A stretch of 64,000 nucleotides of DNA from the NCBI RefSeq assembly GCF_048771995.1, contig NC_133043.1, positions 10,372,501-10,436,500 on the forward strand. Direction: 5' to 3'. The notes below the pieces were generated by a model, which worked only from the letters and a program-made list of their open reading frames with translations, was not told where the DNA came from and ran no database searches. This DNA is from Taeniopygia guttata. Lineage: Eukaryota > Chordata > Aves > Passeriformes > Estrildidae. How positions within the stretch are numbered: the first letter of the stretch is position 1; each line of letters opens with the position of its first letter. Positions 33,001 to 45,000 of the stretch are shown here, one piece after another. The translations under genes were made by a program, and so were the position numbers.

Positions 33001-36000
33001 TGAAAGTCTAAAAATCAAGTTCTGGCAGAAGCCAGAACTGTGATTGAGAATGAAAAGTAATAGCATAATGGCATTTGTTTCATTAATACTCCCAGTCTGC
33101 TTTGTTGGCTTTCCCTTTCGTGTGGCTGTGCATTATGCAGTCTGCTAGGAAGATTTATTTAGAAAGGTTATGAGTTAGTGCTTTTGACCTTGTTTGCAGG
33201 GAGCATGTAAATAAATTATTAGAAAAAGAGGAGGAAAGAACTTGCTTTTAATCATCACATTTGCCTTTGGCTGCTGGATCTAGATTGCTTAATCACAGTG
33301 TGGTAAATTTTCTCCTTTGCATTTATCAGTCTTTAAAATTACTCTAAATGGCCATTTCAAAGAGAGAAAAAGTAAGCTTTACCTCTCTAGGTGAATTAGT
33401 GCATGTGACGCAGAGGCTTTCAGAGAAGATTAAGTAGGCAGAACGCTCAGCTGGAGCTCTGTGTTTGGGTTTTTTAGTTGTTAGCAGAAATCATCCTGCT
33501 CATAACGTTTATCCGGCTGAACTGGAAACTTGCAGTGTGTTTTGGTTGCGTTGTCCTTGTTTTTCCTGCCGTGCTGAAGGATGTCCTTGCTTTCTCCAGG
33601 GGCTGAAGATGAACCAGAGCGTTTTGATGGTCTCTCTCTCTTATACTGGTATGCTGAACCATTCAGGTCTGAGGGCATTGCTCTAGTCTGTAATTGGGCA
33701 AAGTACAGGAAAGATAATTTAAAAGATGATAATTTTCAGCTTCTTTTCATCAACAGACAGAGTTTGTAATTTAGATTTTTATGTGTCAAGTGATATGTGT
33801 TTTGTGAGCAAAGTGTATTATTCTCAGGTTGATAAACATGGCTAAATGTTTTGTTTGTGCAGATAAATGACTAATAACTTCTCAGAAATGGAGATCAGAA
33901 GAATATCTGGTGCTGTATGTTCTGATAAGTACTAAAAGAAATAAAACCCAAAGTTGTTGAACTTCTTTGTGTATGCTGCTAAAAAGTAATAGAAGCAGGT
34001 TCATTTTAATTGCCCTTACTGGAGCATCTACACAAAATGTTGCATATCTGTTAGCATTCCAGGACTTCAGCTGGAGTGTTGAGTTCAGTATTTTTCAGTC
34101 TAAGAAGGTTGTAGTGTACATTTTGGTGGGTTTTGCTTGTTTATTTAATCTCTTGCATCACATCTTCTCTGTATGCTAAAACCTTCCTTACAGGTACTTT
34201 TGCCTGACCTCAAAAAATGAGTAGTGACATCTGATTATTTAATTTGCATCTTTTTCTGCAAGAAACATTGAATTATTTTTTGTTACGACTGCCAGCTGGC
34301 CATTTCCTTATTTTTACTGTTGAGCATGTTTCAAAAGCTCTGGAAGAAATATTCTAATATTTCACAAATATTAAAATTGATGACATAAATGTTGAATGGG
34401 AACTGAATCCAAGTCATTTTACAGTGAAATTGTTAAAGCTCTCTTTATTTTATTAGAACTATGACAAGTAGCTTGACTTGAAGGTCTCTGTCATATGGGG
34501 AAAAAAACCCCAACACTGAAAGTCAACTAGACGTGAGATGCTAAACAAATTTGGGGCATTTGAAAATCTTTGTCTTTACTTTTATGTGATAAAGTAATTT
34601 TAAACTGCATGTGTGGAGGGATTTAGTCTTTAGAGCCTAAACAGACCTGAGTACCTTGTAAAAGTTGTCCAAAGTGTCAGTTCTTTCTAATTATAGGTGG
34701 CAGCATCACAATTCCAGTGTTTCAGAGATATCTTACTCCTCTCCACTGACCATTATTAGCTGTGTGTTCTCTATGTTCTCTTTGTCAGAATCCATTTTAC
34801 TTTCATTAGAATCCCTCTTTTGAAAGTGTTGCCAGTTACTTCTGAAAATGTAGATCCTTTCCTATTAATTGTCCTGTTCTTAGATTTGATCATATTTCAT
34901 TATTATTTAATATGGTAGTATATAAGGAGGTTCTAAAACTTCTGGCAAACTCTAAACTTCAGATTAAAGTCTGAGATTTGATCTTTTCAGACTTTGCCAA
35001 AGTAAAACCTCTGTATCAGTTTGTGTGAGGCTGAAGTAACTTTTGTTCTTTTTAATTTTAACAAAAAACTGCCATGTTAAAACGGCCGAGAGGGAATGGC
35101 AGAGAAAAACCAATAGCAGTAGCAGCAAAAGGCAAGGGAGCAAGGAATGGAATATTTGCCTGTTTTAAAGATTTAAAATTTAAAAATTACCTTGTTTGAG
35201 ATTTCAGAGACGGGGACAAGTCAGGACAAAGCATGACTGGGATGCTGTGCTTCAGCCAAAAAACAAATTTGGGATAATTGCAGTGACAGTACTGGGTAGT
35301 AATGCAAAATACTCTGTTCTTGTCATGGAGTAGGAGGTTGTCTGTTGTAAAATGTAGGTGAACCTAGTGGGAAGAAATGATGACATCTTGACTCTAGTAA
35401 TTTAATTATTATAACTATGTTATAATACATTAATATACTATATAAAGGAAGATACTAAAACTACAAACTTACTTATTCTAACTACTATATCTAATTTATA
35501 ACTCGTGACTTTCTGTTGAGAGTCTAGAGACAGGTGGATCTGATTGGCTATCAGGCTTAAACAATTTTCATTAGAATCTAATTAAGTAATTACTTCAGGT
35601 CAGTAATTTTCTAAACACATTCTATACGAGAAAAAAAAAAGGAGTAGACATAGAAATTGTTTTCTCGTTCTTTCTTCTGTTGCTCTATGAAAAATATTGA
35701 AAGAAAGAAAAATGTCCCTGTGACAGTTGTCCAAAGTGTATTCTTAAAGAAGTATTGGGCTTGGGGATTTGTCCTTTCAGGCTGTGATTAAGTAAAAGCA
35801 CTTTGGTTCATTTTTAGCCTTACAAAGAGTATGTTCTGACTTATCATAGCATAGTCATGTGCAGTCCTGTCAAACACACACCAAATACCCTGGGTTTCAT
35901 TATTTCTTTTTAGCCTGTGAAACAAATACTTCAAGAAATACTACAGTGAAAATTATACAGTGCATGAAGCATAGGTTTACTTTTTATAGCTAAAGGTTTT

Positions 36001-39000
36001 TAGAATTATTAGGTCTCTTCTTGTGACCAGCCTTTCTAAAGCAAAGCCTAATTTTGCAAATACTTCAAAATATGAGGTTTTGGGAAATTGTTGCATTTTC
36101 AGAGCTATTGCTTATCCTTTGATAAAAAAATCTCATCCAGTTTTCTTCTAGAAAACCAAAAGAACTGCAGATGTTCTTTAGAAGCTGGATCTCTTGGCTA
36201 GTGCTAGAATTTTAAGAACATTTGGACCTTCTGGATTTCTCTCTTCCTTCTGGCACAGCACCTTTTAATGATGTGCTCTGGGTTTTGCAGAAGTACCCAG
36301 TTTCAGGCACAGAGTTCAGGCCGTGTGCTGGATTAGATTGTGTGGAAGGATTTGGGTCACTGTGTCCTCCACTTTGATCTTCTTTCCCACCCTGATAATG
36401 AATTCTTCTTGTTCCATTTCACTAGGACCCTCTAGAAAATACAACTATCTAATGTAGAACAATATGTAGGTCAAAGCAGAAAAACCTCAGTGGTGCTTCT
36501 GCTCTTTTCTAGAAGAGATCTGCTGAGTCTTCTCCAAAAATGTTGCAGTGAAAGGACAGAGGAGCTATAATACAACTAACAGGTTTTTTACCCATAATTC
36601 ATCTACATGAAAATAAAACCTAAAAGGGGTAATCTGTATTTATTTCCATTCTTAATACTCTGTGTTCTCAGAGCAGTGTGCTGGTCACAAGTCTGATGAA
36701 ATTGTAAATTTAGGTTTCAAAACTCTTGATTTTACTTTGTATTCTTTTTTAATTCTGTTGCATGATCAAATACTTTCAAAATATTTCTCTCCCTTAAGAC
36801 AATTCCAAGTGCCATCGTGGTGTTTTCCCTTGGGGTGGGAAGGTACACAGAGGATCAGGCAAAAGAATTTGGAAATAAACCTTTTTTACAATAGAGAAAG
36901 AAATCAATGTTGAGTGAAGAAATTAGGAGATTTGGAAAAAGATTGTCCATAAATATAAAAAATTATATTTTAGATCTCTTAGGAAATAATTTAATGCGCT
37001 GGCTGTGCTTTTGTTCAAATATTCATTGCCTAATGAAAACTGATTTTACTGTATGTTTTTCTTGCCTAAATAGTAAGGTGGACCAGATTGTGGAATTTTG
37101 TTTATATTTAATCACAATCCTTTTATTACACAAAATGGGACTCACAGTTCAGCCTGAAGTCCTTTGTGGGAACAGGAAGTAAATTCTGTATGTTTATTGT
37201 ACCTTTTCATCTAATATTTGTGATTAATAGATTGCTTTTTGGCTGGGGAGATGGTGGCTCAGAGATATCAAACAATACAAAGTTGTCAGTGGAGAAAGTT
37301 GGTTTGGGTTTGTATTTGAGTTGAAAACACAGTCACTGTAATTTATTTTCTGTTAAAATAGCTCTGCCTACATTTCTGTAACTTAATTACTTTTATTTTG
37401 TTCCTTAGGACCATTATGGGCCCTCATGGAATTAATCGAGCTGTTCACCGCATCTCTTTTTCTGATTGTCAGAATGGATTAGGTAACTAACATTGCACAT
37501 TCTGTTATGCTGAGTAAACCAAACCTAAAAACACCTTTGCCAGCTCATACCTGGCATCAGGAAAGTTTATTTGGCTTTCATGGATTTGACTGCAAATACA
37601 TTTTGCCCAGTAGGTGGAATAACCAATTTTTCACTTTTGTCTTTTTGTTTGTTGTTCAGGAGTTAAAATTATTGGAGGTTATCGGGCACAAACAGCAGAA
37701 GATTATGGGATTTTCATAAAGAGAATTCTACCTGGTGGGGTGGCTGCTGTAGATAGTAAGTGATTTTAACTTTTTGGCTACAAACACACTGCATATAAAA
37801 GGCTGTCGAAAGAAATATTTATTTTACTTTGTGGGTAAGGATATTTAAAATAGTATGGTTCAGTCAGCATCTATGAGGTTTTAGATTACTTTAAAATAGA
37901 AAAATGAAACTTGGACCCTTTATGGAAAAAGATTTAGTACACTCAGGTCTTGAATATGTGCTCAGATCTATGTATGGCTGGTGAAGACAATTGACAATCT
38001 TTCTGGCAACTGGCATCACTGTTGAGTGAGCATTGAGATGCTGAATCACTTTTAATTTATAAGGTATGAGAGTATTGTTTCCTGTATAAACCTAGTATTT
38101 TTAGTTAGTTCTGATAATTTTTATTACTATTTTTAATAGTGGTGTCTTGGTGGCTAAGATATGTGGGGAGGGAAGAAATTACTCTCAGCTGAGTTTGCAA
38201 TAATTAAGCGACAAACTTCTGTCCTAGATCTCTGTATGGGTTTTTTTTGAGATTCCATCTTGTCTTGTGCAAAATGATCATTTAAAATAATCTGATTCAA
38301 CTTCCTAAACTTGAAATTTTCAGAAGGTTAAAAAATAGAATTGGTTCTAAAAGATCTTTTTGCTTACTTTATTGATGTCTAAAACATTAATATAGCTACA
38401 CGTGGTAACTTACAATAATGCTAAGAGCAAGAGTCAAATAAAATTAGTTCCACAACTGTAAAATATAAATTCTAGTCTCAAAATATTTATGCTGTGTGTA
38501 AATAATACAAATAGCTAAATGGCAGTTATTTTTAGTAGCTATTCGGTTGTTAGTAAGACTGATTTATAGGTTCTAGTCTTATCTGAATTATCTATCTTAC
38601 TTAGGATCGGTGCCAAGTGTCATAAAGTTGCTTAATGCATAAAGTCACATAAAACTGAAAGGAAAATTCCTGGGTTAATAGCTGGTTTAGTACAATACTT
38701 TCACCATTTTCTTGTTGATTCATCACTCACTGTTGGTTTCCTTTAAAGGCCGTTTGCTCACTGGGGACCTTATCCTGGATGTCAATGGAGAAAACCTGGT
38801 TGGAGTAACAAATGAAAGGTATGAAACTGATTCCTGAGTGTTTATTACAGCTTGGAATGTTATGTATGGATTATTTTGGACACTATCAGTGACTGACTGA
38901 AAGAGCAGAGCTCCCCTGAGATCCTTGGTGTTCAACTCACAAGTAATTTATCCTGTAAAGCAAATTCAGCAAATCTGTTGTAGAAAAGTGCAGGACTTTA

Positions 39001-42000
39001 TAGCTTCTATAACAGCAGAATCAGCTGGTCTCTTAATGACACAGATTACAGAAATGTGTGTGAAAACAGCAGTTGGAGCTGTTAATACAACTATCTGCTG
39101 GTTCAGTCCTGATAATAGGTGGCAGCAATCATGTAATGGCACAGTGAAGGGGAGAGAAAGAGCTGTAGATGGCTTCTGTAGCTGGATCTGTAGAGATTAT
39201 TGCAGCTTTCAATGCTGGAGATGGAGATTGAAAGTGCAAAGGAAAATTGCCATTTGTATTGCTGAGGGAGATTCTGAGCCAGGCACACCTGAGCAGCAGC
39301 TTCTGTTGGGGTGGGCTGTTAATCCTGAAGGAGGCTCAGGAGGGCAGCAGGATGGCCCAAGGAGGAATGGGGACAGAAGGAAGGGACAGAGAGGTGAGTC
39401 CCAGTTTATTGCTGTCAGCAGATGCACCACAGCCTGTCTTTTGCTCCGTTCCCTGGTGCTCACTTGAAGTTTTGCTGCTGCCAAGCTCTTTTCTCTGCAT
39501 CTGCCCATGAAAATTATTAAGTACCTTAGCAATTTGTCTATTTTCCTGCTCTTTTAGCACTGCTCACTTCTTGCCAGCACTCTGGTATATTTATTTGGCC
39601 ATTTTCTGCCCCCTTCTAGGGCTGTTGACATCCTGAGAACAGCCTCAGCCTCGAATCACATGTCTCTGCTCGTTGCTAGAGATGAAGAAGCAAAGTAAGA
39701 GAAAAATTGTTTTAACCTCAAAACTAATAAAAGTCCAGTGCTGTATCTCAGGGTGGGTGGGTGGGCTTGCATGTATTTTTATTTCAAATTAGTTTTAATT
39801 GCAGAATTGCACCACATGTCACGTTTTTCTGTGTGGTATTTGATACCAGTTCATTCTGAGATCCCTTGCATCAATCACTTCAAGTAGCAAGCTCAGGCCA
39901 ACTTCAGTTTAAAGAGGAGGATTGTAATGTTATGTTTACAGCTAATACCATTAAAAATTGTCTGCTTTAATAGTTTTTTAAATACTCCTCACATTTTAAA
40001 ATAATGAAAAATGAGGACTCTGTTACAGCTACCACAAAACTGTAAGATTTATACTGGTCTTGCCTTCTGACAAAAGGCAGATTCGGTTGTTTTTTTCCCC
40101 TCAGTAGGTTGCCTTTCAATCTCTAATGAGCTTTGAATAGTTTGGATAAGTAGGTTAAACTGTTCACTGCAACAGGTAGTCCAAAATTTATTCATTTTAA
40201 GAGCATTTATGTTTAACCTGACTGATGAAAGTTAAGCATATAAACCAATATTGGCAGAGAATCATCAGCAGTGTGGTGATCCAGGTCTGTATCCCCTTTT
40301 GACTTAAATCTCGGGAGGAAACAGCTGTTATGTAACTATATTTGATAACCATTGCAAGAGTATCTGCTGTTATTTGTCTTTCCTGGGATGTTCCACTTCC
40401 AGAGTAATCTCCCCATAAAGGATTTTTCTCTGAATTCCTTTAGCCTTTTGTCCAAATTAAGCTTCCTCTTTCTGTCCCTTGATTTTTTTTGTATTCGGCA
40501 GACATCTAAATCACTCGGTAGCCTCTGATCTCTCCTTTTTTCAGACTGCCTAGATATATGTGAGGTCCACTCTTAATCTGCTTTTATCTAAAGCATACTG
40601 GCCTAGTTCCTGTAAACTCCTTGAATAATTAAAATCCATCAGTCCTTTAACCACTCTGGGGGGGAGGTGCAGTGGCCAGGGCAGAATTTGCCACTTCCTG
40701 CAGTCCCTCACCAGCCACCTTATGACATTACATCCTATGCTTAAAGATTTATTTGATTTATATTCAGCTGTGTTTATGTGTGTACCCTGGGGCCAGCATT
40801 AGTAATAACTGTTGTTCTTTTTTCAAAAATAATGCTCTCAGCATTTTTGAACAACCTTCAGAAGTGAAACTGGAATTACCTGGGAATTACTGTCCTTCCA
40901 TTTAGTTAATTTCTTTTTTCTCTGACTAATTCTCTAATATTAATTTGGTGATGTTTCTGCCTTACATCACTCTAGATTATTTATATATTTTAAATCAGTT
41001 ATCACTGAGGTAAACAGAGCTCAGATTATAAACTTTTTTTCTTAAATTAGGCTGGATTCAATATCAGGTGAATCAGGTGTTTCTGTAATCTCTCCAGTGC
41101 CTGTCACACGAGATATACATATTTGCCAGTCTATTACAATATGATTCGTGTCTGCAAGAAATTTCTGCTTTTAGCTTTTAGTACTTAATAAATATTTCTT
41201 CTATCCTCTTGTTTTTAAGGAGCCACATCTTTGTCAGTCTATTCTGGGTTCTTGTTCAGTGTAACTGAACTAAAAGCATTCTTTAAAAACATGAGTATGC
41301 TATAGGTGTATAATCTGATTCCCTCTAATATAAATAATTTTTTCTGGAGCTTGGTAGTACCACTGTCTTATTATCTGTAGTTGATTGTATTACAAGTTTT
41401 TAAAGTTTTATAATTAAGGGTAAAGGGAGGTAAAAATAAAGCTTTTTTACCAACAGTCCATTTTGTCCATAGTCTGTTGTTTTCCCATCTTTATCATGCA
41501 TTACATGATATTTTTTTGCCTTTTCTGACCATTTGATAGGACTTTCCTCTTTCAGTGGGGGTTGAGCTTCCTTCTCTGAGGAGGAGCAGCTGTTCAGTAC
41601 AAGCAGTGCAGGTTTCACTGGGTCCATTCAAATTGACAAAGAAAATCTTTTTATTGGCACAGGAAAGAATTCCATGACCTAATGGATAAATATGGCTCTC
41701 ACAGTGAAACAACCTCTGCAAGAACTTCTCCAACACATCAGTTAGCTGGTGAGAGATCATTTACCAGCCTGAAACAATCCTGGGAGACAAAAATCAGCCC
41801 TGGGGGGAGTAGAAACTTGTACTTAAAATTCCTTATTTTAGTGGGGTGTATTGGAGGCTGAAAGTCAGACAAAGCATACATGTACCTTGAGGAATTTGTG
41901 TATCAGTTTCCACAGCTCTTTAAATAAATATACTGGTATCGACTTTCATTTTTAATTAATTATTTATATGAAAAGTTCTTGGTATTTGTAGCTGAAATGT

Positions 42001-45000
42001 GCCACAAAATGCTAATAAAAATTTGATCTATAGCACTATAAATTCTAATCTTTCTGAAACTGCTGCCTAATTAAGATGTCTTTATAGCACATGGGAGATT
42101 AGTCTGTTTTGTATTTTGCACCCAATATGAAGAAAATCATCACTTGTTATGTTTTTATAAATTATTCCTGGAATTCTGGGTGCTTCTCGGTTCTTAACTA
42201 CTCAGGCATTTTTTGGTTGTCCGGTTGCTTAGTTTGTCTGTTTTCTAATATAAAAATAATCCTACTGAGCTTTGTTACATAAGCTGAAATTTTGTGCTTT
42301 TTCCCAAATGTAGTTTTTATTTAATTGTTTTTATTATTATCTCTTTTTCTGAAGCAAAATCTAGAGACAGCCTTTCTTCTGGGTCATCCTCAAGGTCACA
42401 GAGTCCTCAGTTGCATCTGAAGGATAACATCACCAGCAGCAGCAGCAGCAGCAGAAATAATTCTGTCCCACTACTATCCCCAAAGCTTCCAAAGTAATCT
42501 CCAAACCTGACTGTGCCTCTCTTGTGGGAGCTGCAGGAAATGCTATATTTGGCTGGTCAGGAAAATTTGGGTTGAGCACTAAGTGTTAAAGTTCGGTTTT
42601 ATTTTTTAACTTCTAGACCTGTAGCTCGTAATACCATCAACATTGAAGACTAATAAGATTTTTTTCTATTTATTTATTGGTTTTGTGGTGGAAGAAGAGT
42701 AATCAGGTTAATTTTTTTGTACCTCCCAGTGAATTAATGTTCCTGGTTTATGTGTACCTAGATACTCCCATAAACCTTGGGATATAGTTTATATCTCAAT
42801 ATAGTAGAGAGGAGTTTTTAGCCTTGTAAAATAGAGTATAAATTCTTTTTGTAATTGTCAGAAGTGCCTGAGGTTGCTGACTTTGTTTTAAATAGTGTAA
42901 TATTTGGACACTGAGATTAAATGTCCAGTATGTCTCTTTGTTACTGTAATACATATTTGCAAAACCTGTAAGATAAAATAAGTTATTGCTTCAGTCTTTA
43001 TTATCAAGTTCTGTGAAATAATTCTGGTTTTCTTTCTCTTTGTAACTCTAGTGATAGTACATTTCAGATTATCTCTGTTTGCAAAGGAACAAGCCTAGGT
43101 TTGAATATTGTGGGAGGAATCAACAGAAATGAAGGACCTTTGGTATATATTCAAGAAATTATCCCTGGTGGTGACTGCCATAAGGTAAAGGCCTTTTTTC
43201 CCTTCCTTCCCCTTCAGACACCTGTATTTTTACCTTAATTGCTTTGGTATGCTACATCTGCATTCATATTTTAAATACAAAATGTGTTTGTGTTCCTCCT
43301 TGCCTTCTCTTTTAGCACAATTATCTCAGTGCACCGTAACATAGCTACATGGTAATGAAAATTTATTCATGAGTTCATTTGAGGTAAATGAGGATCTTAT
43401 CCCTCAGCTTATGCATGACAAGGTACAAAAACAGCTTCTATAAGAGATTGCTTGATGCAAGGTAAAGCAGGAAGGATGGGACAGAGCTACAGATTGCACC
43501 TCTTTTTATTTTCTTGGACATTCAAAATATCATATTTCCTTGTGACTTAATTTAGATGGATCCTTGCAGTTGGAAATCATTATGTGGGCAAATTAGAGAA
43601 AAATATTCTAAAAGTGCAGACTAATAAAATGTATGAATTGGCATTGATTACTGTTTTAATTTGTGACAAATGCAGTATGTAAATCAGGGGGATTTGTCAG
43701 GGTAAAAAGTAAATAAATAATGTAATTGCCTGGTTCAGGTACACAGAACTGTTTATCCAAGTGTCTCCTCTGGCATCCTGATTAATTACAGTTATTTGGA
43801 AGTGTAGATAACCAGCCTTTGCCTCTGGCCCAGCAAGAGGGGAAGTGCTGAATTCATGAGCAGTGGGTTTTGTCCCCAGGCAGTTTATAACTATTTGTTA
43901 CTGAATTTTTATACTCTGAGTTTAATCCTAAAATGCAATCTGGAAGATAAAAATGCAGTGTTTCTCAAAGACCTCTTTCAGTAGATAAATGGAAATCTTT
44001 CCTCTTTTATTTTATCCTATTTTTTTGTACCTTCTAAAGCATTTTTCTCGCTGTGAACATATAATTTAAAGCCTATCACACATAATCAATAAGCTGAGGC
44101 TAAGACATCCATTTCCATTAGGCTCTAATTTTAGCAATAATAGAGATAATTTCCCAGTACTGGATATCCTGTTTGGGAAGCATCTGCCACGTGAGGGCAC
44201 CATTGGATATCTTAGAACATGCTGGATGAAAGCAAAATGAAAGATCTACAGCTTTAATCTTTAACCAAAACACTAAGTGACCAAAAAAAAGGTTTGAAAC
44301 AACACTGCTAAAATCATGGTATGTGGGTGTTAAGTAAGTAAAATTTTACTGGTTTTGAGAAGGTATTTTACTTATTTCCTATGTGTCATCTTGTGTGCAC
44401 AATTTTTTTTTCACTTAGATTAATTTTGTGTTTGATTTCTTCAGAGCTGAAGAGCAGAGACACGTCCTGTGTTACATGATGTGTATTACATTAGACAAAT
44501 GTCATAACTCTGTAACCATAGGTGAATTGCATGAATTTCCAGTTGAATTGGTGAGGGCTCTGTTAAAATGCAAGTAAAGAAAGCTCTATCTGAGTGAGAA
44601 ATCTAGCCTAGCATGTTTAAAGTCTTGTCTTGGAGTCTCTGGCACAGAAATGTGAGATGTTCTTGTGCTGGTAGAAAGTTTGCAATTAATTCAATAGAAG
44701 CACAAAGCTTACAATATTATTTCTGTCATGGTTTTGGCTAGTGAGTACTAATAGACCACTCTGGTTGTCTCATTAATATGGCCAGTGAGTGTCTGAAGAG
44801 TTGCATGTATTGCCATGAACATTTGCTTTTCAAATACAAATTAATCCAGCTCAGAGCTGAATTAATTAGTAAAGAAGCTTCCTAAAGTCAGATGGGTCAG
44901 TGCTGGAAAAATCCATTGTTTCATTCCTTGGTTTTGTTTGTTGTTTTTTTTTAACATAAATGTTTAGGTGGGTCCCAAGTTGTTTTTTATACAACTTCTG

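Noticed and set aside
38925-39467. 180-codon plus-strand frame between STXBP4 PDZ1 exons
   Set aside because: No domain or splice support. It lies in the intron between two well-supported PDZ1 exons and its translation is low in conserved features.
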